Shown here in pieces: positions 22,627-33,370 of a DNA stretch of 64,000 bases. The notes below the pieces were generated by a model. That model did not search any database. It was not told the DNA's origin and worked only from the letters and a program-made list of their open reading frames with translations. Within the stretch, counting starts at the first letter, position 1. Each line of letters begins with the position of its first letter. A program made the position numbers and the translations under genes. The DNA lies in the NCBI RefSeq assembly GCF_016545825.1, contig NC_052618.1, positions 60,194,561 through 60,258,560 on the forward strand, written 5' to 3'. The stretch comes from Eucalyptus grandis. Lineage: Eukaryota > Streptophyta > Magnoliopsida > Myrtales > Myrtaceae.

Positions 22627-24526
22627 AAGAGTCTTGTTTATGCAATGATGAAGCATCCGCTGGTAATAATGTATCCAGTTCCAGAGAAGAAATCAGAGAC
22701 AAGTACCCCCATTCCTCGCAGACAGAATCACCCACATTACTACAACAATTCCCTCTCCCCAGCTCAGACACATCAACGTTGACCATCATCAAATCAGTGC
22801 ATCTCGAGGATGATGAGAAGCATTCTGGTGTGAGTGAACCCGACAACCATAGTCACTGTAATATTTCTTTCAAATTTGGCTTGCTACGTAAGAAAAACAC
22901 GGAGAAATGTGAGAGAATCACCGGAGGGATGGCTAGAACACCTGTTTCTTCCGTTTCAACCTTGTCATCTGCTCAAGCTCCATTAACAGAGAGCAAGACG
23001 CGTTATAAGGGAGCATCCCAAAAGTTCAGGAATCTAATTACATGTGGTGCCACAGATACAAACGATGCAGTCTTGGTGATGATTGATTAGGTTGAAAAGA
23101 ATACTAGCTTAAGGCAGGATTTTAACATTGAAAGGTCATCTCAGATATGGAGGGCAGATGGATTAGGAGGGTCTCGCAGGACCTCAAATACTTATTGGGG
23201 TTCTGGGAAAGGGCAACAGGAACCACGTTGCCATCCATGGTAATGTCGACTTATCAACTCTCTCTGCCTGACTGTATGACATGCATTTATGCGCGTCTTT
23301 GCTTGCATAAGTCCGTTTGTTCATATAAAAGAAATCAGAAATAGCTGCTCTGCTGCAGGAAAAGCTATGATCGGGTCAATGGCTGGAACAGAAGCAAGAA
23401 GCAGAAGGATGCTTATAAGCCCATTTCAATGCCTAATTGCTCGTAAGTGACTCAGTTTATTTCATCATCCCTTGTTATATAATACCAGATAACCCTGGCT
23501 TTTTACCGAGATAGAGTCGGGTTCCTTTTTTGGTTCTAATTATAATGTTTCTTAAGGAGCAGAAACCCAAATTTACTTCTGTCTAAGATTAACGAGTGCT
23601 CATCCTTTGATTAGCATTTGGTCTTATGGCTGATTAAAGGGTAGCGTCCAATTTTACTCTGCATCAAAACTCATAAAGAGAAACCCTGCACTTCATTCTT
23701 TGAACAAGCTTCTCTCCTGTCACCTTTTTCTCCTATCCAGTTTGGACGAAGTGCCAAAGAGGGATTGCGGTTCTGAAATCAACAGTTAGTCAGTGCATTG
23801 CATCCCTAAATGGAGCAAATAGGCGAGTTTTACATGCTGATTTTCTCCTACTTTAATTTTCGTGAAGAAGTTCAGAGCATCATTAATAAAAATCAATGTC
23901 AAATCAGGACGGTGGTCACTGAACAATTATTCAAATTTGTATTTCTAATTCTAGCTCCGATTCACTTTTAATTGAGTCATTCACTCGCCCGGACAGTTCG
24001 CCCTTATTCCAACTCATCAGGCGTTCATTCATTGAGACACAACTGAGGGACTCTTGCATTCATGCTACATACCCACACAGACTAAAAATGGTCACTCACA
24101 CTTGTGCCCACAAAAGGCTACACCTCAACCTATTCATAGGTCATGGAGGTCAACCTGATCATCTGACTTTCCCTTGGTGCAAATATCCAGCATTCTGGAT
24201 GGCCGATAAAGCCAACAGATATTGAACTGGAAAACTTTGAATGGTGCACAAGAAATATTGAGATAAGGGCAACGGTGATCATTCAACCTCCGATACAAAC
24301 ATTGATGTCGGTGAAATGGAAGGGACTCGCGGAAGTTTGTACTCATCCAACTTTTTTTTTATAGTCAGATGTGCTAAGTATTGGATGAGGAACTTAGAAT
24401 CGAATACTTAATTCATGACTTGGCGAATGCAGGCAATGTGGAAAGCCATTTAAGCCTGAGAAAATGCACAAGCATATGAAATCATGCAGAGGAATGAGGG
24501 CTTTATCGAGAGAGAGCAACTGTTAA
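22627..24526 (+). pseudogene. C2HC zinc-finger protein of unknown function, three 3' exons with a premature stop
   Basis: The frame opens near 22627 after a pyrimidine-poor AAAAG acceptor. It runs SSSREEIRDKYPHSSQ..., FKFGLLRKKNTEK, then FRNLITCGATDTNDAVLVMI, and hits TAG at 23088-23090. The same frame continues open after the stop to the donor TG/GTAATG at 23239. Exon 2 is 23359-23442 (CTGCAG acceptor, GTAAGT donor) and exon 3 is 24433-24526 with its own stop TAA. Phases agree at both joins. Exons 2-3 together encode [20 protein letters not shown] and then SC: a CX2CX11HX3C finger split by the intron. Well-kept splice sites and finger argue for a real gene; the single TAG argues for a pseudogene or a sequence error. 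Family function is unknown to me. Confidence 0.65.
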
Positions 24527-24705
24527 GGCGCCATGCGTTACGGAAACGCATCTCTCAGAATGAGGATCCATGCCCATGGTGCTGGCTACCTTGGCCTTCA
24601 TAAGGTCAATCTATTTTATGTTCAACTTGCATACAAGTCAACTTCATAGGTGGATAATTCGCGGAATAAAATACTCTAAATTAATCCCTTATGTATGTGA
24701 GTATC

Positions 24706-26580
24706 TGTTGGAAGTATGCCCTAAAGCTACTATGTAATAGTTACATGTTAGGGATTTCAGTTGTACTATCATTATTATTTAATTAATGGCAATGACGTAT
24801 TAATTCATTTGTCCAATTATTTTATATTTATGAATGATTCCATAAGATCAGTTGCAACTAGACCTATTCTTGAGACGTCAATGATATATGTGATAGGTTC
24901 ATAGTTAGACTGAATCTTTAAATCGTTCCCGGTTGATGGATTATTGAGTAGATATCAATAATCCCGTTGAGATCGGTGTGTTCATAACTTCACCATTAAG
25001 TATTTGATACTTAAAGGAATGATGAGTCACAAGTCATTGGGTATTGTGATGCCTGAGTTAAGAACACAAGTGTTTGTCTTAGACAAGTTCACTGAATGTG
25101 ACGCATATGAAACGGTTAGCGACATGGAAGCTTTTAGCGTGGTCAATGTCTAATTATTCATGTTTTGGTCTTGTATAAATAATCCTTAGACTTGAGGCAT
25201 AGTGTTAACTTGTGTGTCGAATAACTATGGTTCACAGGTGCACGTAATGCCGAGTCGTTGATCCGTCTTTATACCTGATGGTTATAGTTTGTTCATATAC
25301 GAAGTTGCACGTGTGCATAATAAGGAATCTGTCTCCTTGTTACATGTAAGGTATAATAATGATATCCTATGTGATCTAATTATGACACTGTATTGAAATC
25401 CTCGGCTTGGGTTGTAACCGAGAATAAATTGTTTATGTCTCGAATAAAATGCATGTCAATTAGATTTGTGTATATGATCGAATTGGTGACTTGACAAATA
25501 TTCCATGCTCTTTATTTGATTGGGACATAGTAAGATAGATGGATTGAATTACACTGTAACCAAAATTGGCAGGTTCATTATGTTCTTAAAGCATTCACAC
25601 TATCTGGGTAGTCATGACATATTGCTAGATATCAATCATGACTTGTAAGATCTAAAGATTAATCGGGACGATTAATTCTTTTGGGAGTACTAATGTGTTA
25701 GTACAAGTCTCACTATCAGTTTAGTGATGAACCTAGGGATGTCACATACCATAAACAATTAGAATAACGTGGAACAAGAGAGAAATATTGTTGTAAATGT
25801 GTTTGCAATTACTACAATTGAATTGAGTTGATTTGAAATTAAATTAAATGAGATTTAATTCAATTTGTATTATAGTCATGAGTCTACGTGCATATGATGC
25901 ACACGCATACTCAAAAGTGAAAATGTGTTTAATGTATTCCAAATGCACACATAAATATTATGTCATCTTTATAAATGGATTGATTAAGTATTTTATTTAA
26001 TTAATCAATATGCGTTTTTTAATAAAAAAAAGAAAAATAATAATAAATAAAGAGGGTGCATTGTGCATGAATGGTTAGCAATTGCTGACCTTGCTCATGC
26101 ACGATGTGCATGAGCAAACCGCTCATGCATGACCGAGCAACTGCTCATGCACGATGGTCGTGCACGAGTGGTTATATATATTTTTAATTTAAATTCTGTT
26201 TTTAGAGGACAGAAAAAGGGTTGCTGAAAATAGAGTAAAAGGTGCATGTTCTTGTGTTCTTCGAGAGACGCGAGAAAGAAGAGTGTTCTCTCGTTCGGGC
26301 TGTGACTATAATACATCAAGGATACGGCAGATTGTCTCCACAAGATTGCTAGCACGATCATAGTAGTGGATATTCGAAAATTCTCTCTTTCATTCGATGT
26401 CCATTGTTGGTGTGTTTGAACTAGAGGTCCGACATTTGTGGGGCTCGAACTGTAGAACATTCGAACCAATTTGTATAAAGCACGCTTCAAGAGGTAATTC
26501 GTTTAACTCCCTTTTTATATATTCATATTTTTGATTAAAATGCACGAATAACGCATTCGGAGAATCATGTATAAAATATA
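24706..26580 (+). mobile_element. LTR-like block, start of a SIRE/Angela-type copia LTR, right end unresolved
   Basis: Starts TGTTGGAAGTATGCCCTAAAGC, a form typical of large copia LTRs. The following 1.8 kb is non-coding with many TGTTAC/ATGACATAT words. No matching second LTR, primer site or polypurine tract lies in the window, and GTATC (24701-24705) was not found repeated at a CA end near 26.5 kb. It may be a solo or truncated LTR. Confidence 0.5.
26093..26164. repeat. Cluster of short hairpins with GCTCATGCAC
   Basis: GCTCATGCAC-GAT-GTGCATGAGC at 26093-26115 is a perfect 10-bp stem with a 3-nt loop. GCACGA-TGG-TCGTGC at 26150-26164 is a second stem. GCTCATGC is repeated several times between them. 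Confidence 0.85.
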
Positions 26581-26590
26581 TCATCTTTAT

Positions 26591-26786
26591 ACCACTACTC
26601 GCGGTGGCCGCGATGGTTAAGGCTTGGTACCCCATCCGCAGGGGGAAGGGTTCGAGACTCCGTCTCCGCGTTGCTTCAATGCAAAATGCGCGATTCACCT
26701 ATGACTGGGTCTGTGGTGGTGGCCCAGTCCACTCCAGGGTTTACTCTCCGCTGTGAAGCGGCGCACGGAGGTTCCCTGGGTCAACA
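26591..26786 (+). mobile_element. tRNA-derived SINE, family 2
   Basis: Starts ACCACTACTCGCGGTGGCCG, then GATGGTTAAGGC (A box, tRNA-Leu/Ser-like) and GGGTTCGAGACTCC (B box). The body contains CCAGGGTTTACTCTCCG and ends GGAGGTTCCCTGGGTCAACA. It matches the inverted copy at 58238-58444. No long A tail and no clean target duplication remain. It abuts the outer end of the pararetrovirus. Confidence 0.88.
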
Positions 26787-29168
26787 AGGAAGTATATGAG
26801 ATTAACAGATCTATATGAAAGTAGGGAATGATGTATCTAAAAGGAAATGAAGTATAAGAACAAGAAAGTAAATGACTTAAATAAAATCGCGAGAATTAAA
26901 AATAATGTAGAGAGCAAAGGAAATATATAAAATATAAAGTAAGAGTATGCATAAACAAAAACCAACCATGAAGGTGATATGAACTTGTATTATATAAAGC
27001 TGAAAAGCTGAAATTACATGTATTGAAGGATGCAGAAACTAGATCATCAAGTCATCCACTAGGGCGGTAATCTGCACTCCAGTGAGTATTGATGTTTGTA
27101 TTACAAGAAATGGTTAACCAACTATCATGTAAGTTGGTAACCCTGTATGAAACTATGTATATGAAAACTAACTTACTTTGAAACCAGGGAATACAAGGTA
27201 AGTGAGCTTGGAGATGGAAGAGATGAGGATGGAGATGGAAGGGATGATGGGTTACAAGTGAAAGAGAGAGAGAAGAAGAGGAAGAGAGAAATCTGGAAAA
27301 TTTCGAGGTCCTTATTCTATGTCGAGAGGGTGTATTTATAAGGGTGCTACAGTGAAAGTGTTACAGTGCTGAACAGTGTAAAGTGAATAATATTGAGTGA
27401 ACGGTGTAAAGTGAACAGTGAATAGTGTATGCTACGATGTATAGCCTTTGCGCCGCTCATAACAGTGTCGGCATGTGATGTCTTGAATTTAATCTCTGTC
27501 TAGGTTGATCCCGTAGCAGTCGTCTTCATTGGTGTTTCCACTGTGATGTGACTGTGAGGATTCGTCTGTATTGTCTTGAGATTTGGAAGATCCACATTGT
27601 GATTCTTCCGCTTCCGATAGCATTGTCCTTAGGATGTTACAGTATTCCTCTATGCTCTGGACTGCAGCAAGTGCTACACTTGCCATGGATTTCTCATGTA
27701 AAAAGGATGTATTTGATGGGACTGTGGTTATCATGTTTTTCTGGCTGTTTAGCCATGTTCTAACCGCAGCTTCGGATCCTTGTTCATGGTGTTTGAATCC
27801 ATCCCACCATTTTGTTTTGTATTTTCGGACAAGGACTGGTTCCCCGGGTTTTGTGGATGTATTGTATTCAAATTCCCAGGCTGTTACCCAAGAGATTCTG
27901 AATATTATAAAGAAATGCATAAGGCATGGGAACCTTATATCATGTGGTGTTGGTACGAAGTATTCACTGAAAACCTTATAACCTTGTTTGACTGTGGGGT
28001 GTAGAATTATGTCTAAAGGACCAAAGAGATCCCACCAAGAGTCAAACCAATTTGGTAGGCTTTGTCTTGGGAAGTTATTTTTGAAGAATAACAACCAGGT
28101 GTGTTGGAAATTTGTATTTTTTTTCTGAAGAAAACGTTCCACCAAGCTTGTTGGTAGTCCCAGTAGGTGTATGAGGACGAATATGGTAGGCTTTGGGTAA
28201 GTCTGGTTTGGAATTTTCTGGGTGTATGAGGTGAAGCTCCCTCGTGTGAGGGGTGTATGACTTTACTGATGGAAATAGTGGAGTATAGAATGTTTTTCGT
28301 ATTGTTTTTGTCAGCAAAATGGGTAAATCTTGCCGATTCCGTCTCCACTAGAATTTGCTCATAATAAGTAAGGGTTTTGTTTGTATTGTGTAGTTTGAAT
28401 AACCAGTTTTTTTGGAAAGATGTTTTTTGCAAATTTGATTTGATCTTCATCGAAGAATCCATCTTCTACAGTCAATATTTTTTGAAATGATGTTTTGGGG
28501 AAAAAATTTGATTTTTGAGATTCAGGGGTTGCCTGTGGCCTAATAACCACCTCATTCGAAATTCTTTTGTATTATGCTGGTTTTTGTGTAACCAGCGGGG
28601 AAGGATTGTTGCTTACCTCGATGGCATTGGATGGCTCTTTCTTTGTCTTGTTTTGTATAGACTGTGCAAGTAATAAAATGGTTTCTTTTGGTATCATGTC
28701 GGCTAGCTGATTAAAGGCTAACATGGGATCAGGTGATATGTGTTCTATTTTCAAAGGTGTTTGGTGTAGGAATGTTTGGTTGTTTTCTGCCATTTCAAGC
28801 CATGTCTTGACAGATGTTAAGCCTTTCGGCTTTGGTGGTGTATTGGAGGGTTCGGCAGGTGGCTTTGCCTTTGCCTTTGTCTTTGTCTTTTTTGGATCTT
28901 GGCATATTGGTATCCCCTGTAAAAATTCTCTTGTGAGAAAATCAGGCAATGAATTTGAAGAACCATTTATAAATTCAATGTCAAAATCGAATACTGAAAG
29001 TATGACTTGCCATCTGGCAAAAATTTGTTTTGATGCAACATTTAAAACGTCTTTTTGTAAAATGTCTTTGGCTGATTTGCAATCAATTCTCAAGAGAAAA
29101 TTTTGATTTAATAAATCTCCTTGGAATTTTGATATAGATAAAACTATAGCAAGTATTTCTTTTTGATT
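26785..29168 (-). repeat. Left arm of 2.4-kb inverted repeat
   Basis: Reverse complement matches 30959-33340 nearly end to end with scattered substitutions and small indels. The inner limit is at the TTTTGATT of 29161-29168, the outer at AAGGAAGTATATGAGATTAA. Confidence 0.9.
27333..27340 (-). promoter_or_regulatory. TATA box of left pararetrovirus copy
   Basis: TATAAATA on the minus strand, preceded by tandem CACTGT words, in the non-coding region after the last ORF. It corresponds to 32777-32784 in the right arm. It would direct transcription leftward, away from the repeat centre. Confidence 0.65.
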
Positions 29169-29198
29169 GTCGAATAATTTTGTTGAGTGGAATTCCAA
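27489..29198 (-). pseudogene. Pararetrovirus RNase H and C-terminal domain, left copy
   Basis: The upper frame (29198-28572) begins inside RNase H, with RIDCKSAKDIL and SKQIFARWQ, and passes through FLTREFLQG into a Lys-rich linker (about 28880) and a region of unknown role. It stops near 28572; the reading then continues in the 28462-28013 frame. A run of nine T (28118-28126) shifts it again, and a third frame (28145-27489) carries a Trp-rich domain with WFDSWWDLFGP and an acidic tail. This extension beyond RNase H exceeds the standard caulimovirid order. It is broken by at least two frame changes. Confidence 0.8.
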
Positions 29199-29379
29199 TG
29201 TTTTGATATAAATTGAATAACTTGTTCTTTGTTGTTATTGACTTGTTTGAGAATGCAAAATCCTAATTCTGACGCGTCTTTTCTACTATTTTGAAAGTGG
29301 AAGGGTCAGCAAGATGTAAGCATGGTATATCCTTCACATGCATTTTTATTTGTTTGACAATGTCTGTATGGATAGAGGT

Positions 29380-30210
29380 TCATGGTGGAGGATCCTTTCG
29401 TAACCTTTGATGTAAAGGTTTACAAATGATATTTATATTGTGAAAGAAATCTAAAATATAATTGAGACTACCCAAAAACCTTTGTAATTGAGTTTTGTCT
29501 TTAATCTCATCTAGGAATTTATCAGTAAAAGAGATTGATCTTTCTATGGGAGTGATGGTGCTTAAATGGATGTAATGACCTAAAAATCTAACCTTGGTCT
29601 TGAAGAGTGCAATTTTAGTAGGAGAGACTACAAGACCGTTTTGTATGATTATTTTTATGAAAGTAGATAAATGTTTGAAATGATGTTCTATATTGGAAGA
29701 GAATACTAGAACATCATCTATATAAATTATGATGTATTCTGAATAGGGATTGAAAATCTCGTTCATAATTCTTTGGAATTCTGAAGGGGCATTTTTTAGG
29801 CCGAATGGCATAACATTCCATTCATATTGGCCAAAAGGTACAGTAAATGCTGTCTTGTATTTATCTTTTTCACTGACTTGTATTTGCTAAAATCCTGATT
29901 TCATGTCAAATTTAGAAAATATTTTTGATCTACAAAGTATGTTTAGTAAATCTTTTTTATTAGGTAAATGGTATCTTATCCATCTAAGGGCTGTATTAAG
30001 AGGTTTATAATTAATAACTAACCTAGGAACTCCTCTTTCTAGTTCAGCATTTTTATTGACATAGAAAGCAGAACAACTCCAAGGTGATTGACTTTTTCTT
30101 ATGAGTTTTTTTTATCTAAAAGATCTTGTATTTCTGCTTGACAAAATTTTAAAACTTATTGGTTCATTTGTGTTGGGCGGGCTTTGGTAGGAATTTTGTT
30201 TTCAGAAAAA
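29380..30210 (-). pseudogene. Pararetrovirus reverse transcriptase, left copy
   Basis: The open part (29811-29380) carries MPFGLKNAPSEFQ and the catalytic YIDDVLVFS, then FLGHYI, in the order of the viral RT palm and thumb. The N-terminal fingers upstream (to about 30210) are recognisable but interrupted by a TAG near 29888 and by frame changes. The frame ends at a stop at 29380, and the stretch 29200-29380 joining RT to RNase H is also disrupted. No replication-competent enzyme is encoded. Confidence 0.88.
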
Positions 30211-30216
30211 TCATGT

Positions 30217-30627
30217 TCATAAGGTAGGTCTACAATATGCTTTTTTTTCCCAAAAGGCATTGGGTAAGGTAGAGCATATGGTTTTCTCTATGTATTTTTG
30301 TAAGGAAGCAATCTTTTCTACAATTTTAGGTTTCAAAAGATTTTCTTCTATCCTTTTGAATTCTAAATCTTCTTTTAAAAATTCAAGCTGGTTTTCTTTG
30401 TCTTTTATAAGGCAATTTATTTCTGAAATGGAATGTTCTTGTAAAATATTAAGACTTCTTTTATGTGGTTTTGTTATGAAACTGAAGGTGATTTTTTTGT
30501 TTAAAGCATGAGTTTCGATACCTTCATTAGTAACAGTAAAGGGTTGGATTAATTGTATAAAAGGTGTTCCAAGGATAACCTGTTGCCTCATGTTTTTAAC
30601 TAAAAGAAAAGATGTTTTGTAAGACAT
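30217..30627 (-). pseudogene. Pararetrovirus region between protease and RT, left copy
   Basis: An open frame with QVILGTPFIQLIQPF, which fits the downstream half of a retroviral-type aspartic protease (ILG motif), then a Lys/Glu-rich linker toward RT. A stop separates it from the upstream protease half at 30672-30923. Confidence 0.7.
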
Positions 30628-30671
30628 TTAGTCTTTTATTATTAGGGCTTCGGGTAACTTGTATTGTATAT

Positions 30672-30958
30672 TCAGTTTGTCTCCGAGGCTGATTTTAAGG
30701 ATTCGGAAGTTTTGTCAAAGTATCTTGTTGGAACAAGGCCTTCCTTGATACAATTGAGGTCGGCCCTTGTATCAAAGAGTGATGTTCTTTCAATAATATA
30801 CTCGTTATTGATTTTTATCTTAATATTTATTATCCATTTTCTAGATGTTATTTCTATTAACAACATAAGAAAGGCTGGATCGAGGTGTCTGCGGGGTACT
30901 AGTGATTTCATTTTGGTCATCAAGTTTTGTTTTTCCTTTTATGACAAGAGACTTATTA
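30672..30958 (-). pseudogene. Pararetrovirus aspartic protease N-terminal half, left copy
   Basis: The motif LFDTRADLNCI occupies the active-site position, where DTG is expected; Gly is replaced by Arg, so the protease would be inactive. The left copy ends just upstream, at the point where the inverted right copy starts. Confidence 0.75.
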
Positions 30959-31034
30959 AATCAAAAAAGAAATACTTGCTATAGTTTTATCTATATCAAA
31001 ATTCCAAGGAGATTTATTAAATCAAAAATTTCTC

Positions 31035-32635
31035 TTGAGAATTGATTGCAAATCAGCCAAAGACATTTTACAAAAAAACGTTTTAAATGTTGCATCAAAA
31101 CAAATTTTTGCTAGATGGCAAGCCATACTTTCAGTATTCGATTTTGACATTGAATTTATAAATAGTTCTTCAAATTCATTGCCTAATTTTCTTACAAGAG
31201 AATTTTTACAGGGGATACCAATATGCCAAGATCCAAAAAAGACAAAGACAAAGGCAAAGGCAAAGCCACTGCCGAACCCTCCAATACACCACCAAAGCCG
31301 AAAGGCTTAACATCTGTCAAGACATGGCTTGAAATGGCGAGAAAACAACCAGACATTCCTACACCAAACACCTTTGAAAATAGAACACATATCACCGATC
31401 CCATGTTAGCCTTTAATCAGCTAGCCGACATGATACCAAAAGAAACCATTTTATTACTTGCACAGTCTATACAAAACAAGACAAAGGAAGAGCCATCCAA
31501 TGCCATCGAGGTAAGCAATAATCCTTCCCCGCTGGTTACACAAAAACTAGCAGAATACAAAAGAATTTCGAATGAGGTAGTTATTAGGCCACAGGCAACC
31601 CCTCAAGCTCAAAAATCAAAAATTTTCCCCAAAACATCATTTAAAAAAATATTGACTGTAGAGGATGGATTCTTCGATGAAGATCCAATCAAATTTGCAA
31701 AAAACATCTTTCCAAAAAACTGGTTATTCAAACCACACAATACAAACAAAACCCTTGCTTATTATGAGCAAATTCTAGTGGAGACGGAATCGGCAAGATT
31801 TACCCATTTTGCTGACAAAAACAATACATAAAACATTATATACTCCACTATTTCCATCAGTAAAGTCATACACCCCTCACACGAGGGAGCTTCACCTCAT
31901 ACACCCAGAAAATTCCAAACCAAACTTACCCAAAGCCTATCATATTCTTCCTCATACACCTACTGGGACTACCAACAAGCTTGGTAGAACGTTTTCTTCA
32001 GAAAAAATACAAATTTCCAACACACCTGGTTGTTATTCTTCAAAAATAACTTCCCAAGACAAAGCCTACCAAATTGGTTTGACTCTTGGTGGGATCTCTT
32101 TGGTCCTTTAGACATAATTCTACACCCCACAGTCAAACAAGGTTATAAGGTTTTCAGTGAATACTTCGTACCAACACCACATGATATAAGGTTCCCATGC
32201 CTTATGCATTTCTTTATAATATTCAGAATCTCTTGGGTAACAGCCTGGGAATTTGAATACAATACATCCACAAAACCTGGGGTACCAGTCATTGTCCGAA
32301 AATACAAAACAAAATGGTGGGATGGATTCAAACACCATGAACAAGGATCCGAAGCTGCGGTTAGAACATGGCTAAACAGCCAGAAAAACATGATAACCAC
32401 AGTCCCATCAAATACATCCTTTTTACAGGAGAAATCCATGGCAAGTGTAGTATTTGCTGCAGTCCAGAGCAGAGAGGAATACTGTAACATCCTAAGGACA
32501 ATACTATCGGAAGCGGAAGAATCACAATGTGGATCTTCCAAACCTCAAGACAATACAGACGAATCCTCACAGTCACATCACAGTGGAAACACCAATGAAG
32601 ACGACTGCTACGGGATCAACCTAGACAGAGATTAA
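31035..32635 (+). pseudogene. Pararetrovirus RNase H end and C-terminal domain, right copy
   Basis: Begins with the RIDCKSAKDIL segment of RNase H in one frame (31035-31310), then moves by a frameshift near 31270 to the frame 31223-32635. That frame is interrupted by TAA at 31829-31831 and by TAG at 31985-31987 (Trp in the other arm). From 32030 it is open through WFDSWWDLFGP to the acidic C terminus and a stop at 32635. Lesions differ from those of the left arm. Confidence 0.8.
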
Positions 32636-32776
32636 ATTCAAGACATCACATGCCGACACTGTTACGAGCGGCGCAAAGGCTATACATCGTAGCATACACT
32701 ATTCACTGTTCACTGTTTACTTTACACTGTTCACTTTACACTGTTCAGCACTGTAGCACTTTCACTGTAGCACCCT

Positions 32777-32784
32777 TATAAATA
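32777..32784 (+). promoter_or_regulatory. TATA box of right pararetrovirus copy
   Basis: TATAAATA follows a cluster of TTCACTGT/CACTGTT words (32696-32770). It lies 140 bp after the last stop, where a caulimovirid pregenomic RNA promoter is expected. It points rightward, away from the repeat. Confidence 0.65.
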
Positions 32785-33361
32785 TACCCTCTCGACATAG
32801 AATAAGGACCTCGAAATTTTCCGGATTTCTCTCTTCTTCTTCTCCCTCTCTCACTTGTAACCCATCATATCTTCCATCTCCATCCTCATCTCTTCCATCT
32901 CTAAGCTCTCTTACCTTGTATCCCTTGGTTTCAAAGTAAGTTAGTTTTTCATATACATAGTTTCATACAGGGTTACCAACTTACATGATAGTTGGTTAAC
33001 CATTTCTTGTAATACAAACATCAATACTCTCTAGAGTTCGGATTACCGCCCTAGTGGATGGCTTGATGCTTTAGTTTCTGCATCCTTCAATACATGTAAT
33101 TTTAGCTTTTCAGCTTTATAATACAAGTTCATAACACCTTCATGGTTGGTTTTTGTTTATGCATACTCTTACTTTATATTTTATATATTGCCTTTGCTCT
33201 TTACATTATTTTCAATTCTCGCGATTTTATTTGAGTTATTTACTTTCTTGTTATTATACATCATTTCCTGCTTTCATAATCATTTCCTGCTTTCATATAG
33301 ATCTGTTAATCATCTATACTTCCTTGTTCTCTCATATAGTACTCCGATCCTAACCCCTTTA

Positions 33362-33369
33362 TGGTATCA
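33362..33369 (+). other. Possible partial Met-tRNA primer site at pararetrovirus end
   Basis: TGGTATCA matches the first 8 nt of the initiator Met-tRNA primer site and is followed by an AT run instead of GAGC. It sits at the outer limit of the right copy, downstream of the promoter, as in caulimovirid genomes. Eight bases can occur by chance. Confidence 0.4.
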
Positions 33370-33370
33370 T

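Larger units (their letters stand above)
30959..33340 (+). repeat. Right arm of 2.4-kb inverted repeat
   Basis: Mirror of 26785-29168. The spacer between arms (29169-30958, about 1.8 kb) holds the RT and protease of the left copy. The right arm has a short duplication CATTTCCTGCTTTCATA near 33264-33299 that the left lacks. Confidence 0.9.
26785..33370. mobile_element. Endogenous caulimovirid (plant pararetrovirus) arranged as an inverted repeat
   Basis: Two partial copies of one virus-like genome lie head to head. The left copy reads on the minus strand from about 30958 to 26785 with protease, RT, RNase H and a C-terminal domain. The right copy reads on the plus strand from about 30959 to 33370 and begins inside RNase H. 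There is no integrase and no LTR pair, and the RT and RNase H motifs fit Caulimoviridae. The polyprotein order and the extension after RNase H suggest the florendovirus/petuvirus side, which is an inference. Movement and coat protein regions are absent. Both copies are broken by stops and frame changes, so no functional virus is encoded. Confidence 0.88.

Noticed and set aside
24701..24705. Target duplication for the LTR-like block at 24706
   Set aside because: GTATC does not recur next to a CA end near 26.5 kb, so a solo LTR could not be confirmed.
26591..26680. tRNA-Leu-like gene from A and B boxes
   Set aside because: The sequence cannot form a cloverleaf with an acceptor stem and continues into a SINE body; a second copy at 58238 has target duplications.
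27548..28004. Plus-strand open frames of up to 132 codons, mirrored at 32120-32576
   Set aside because: They are antisense to the pararetrovirus C-terminal domain in both arms.
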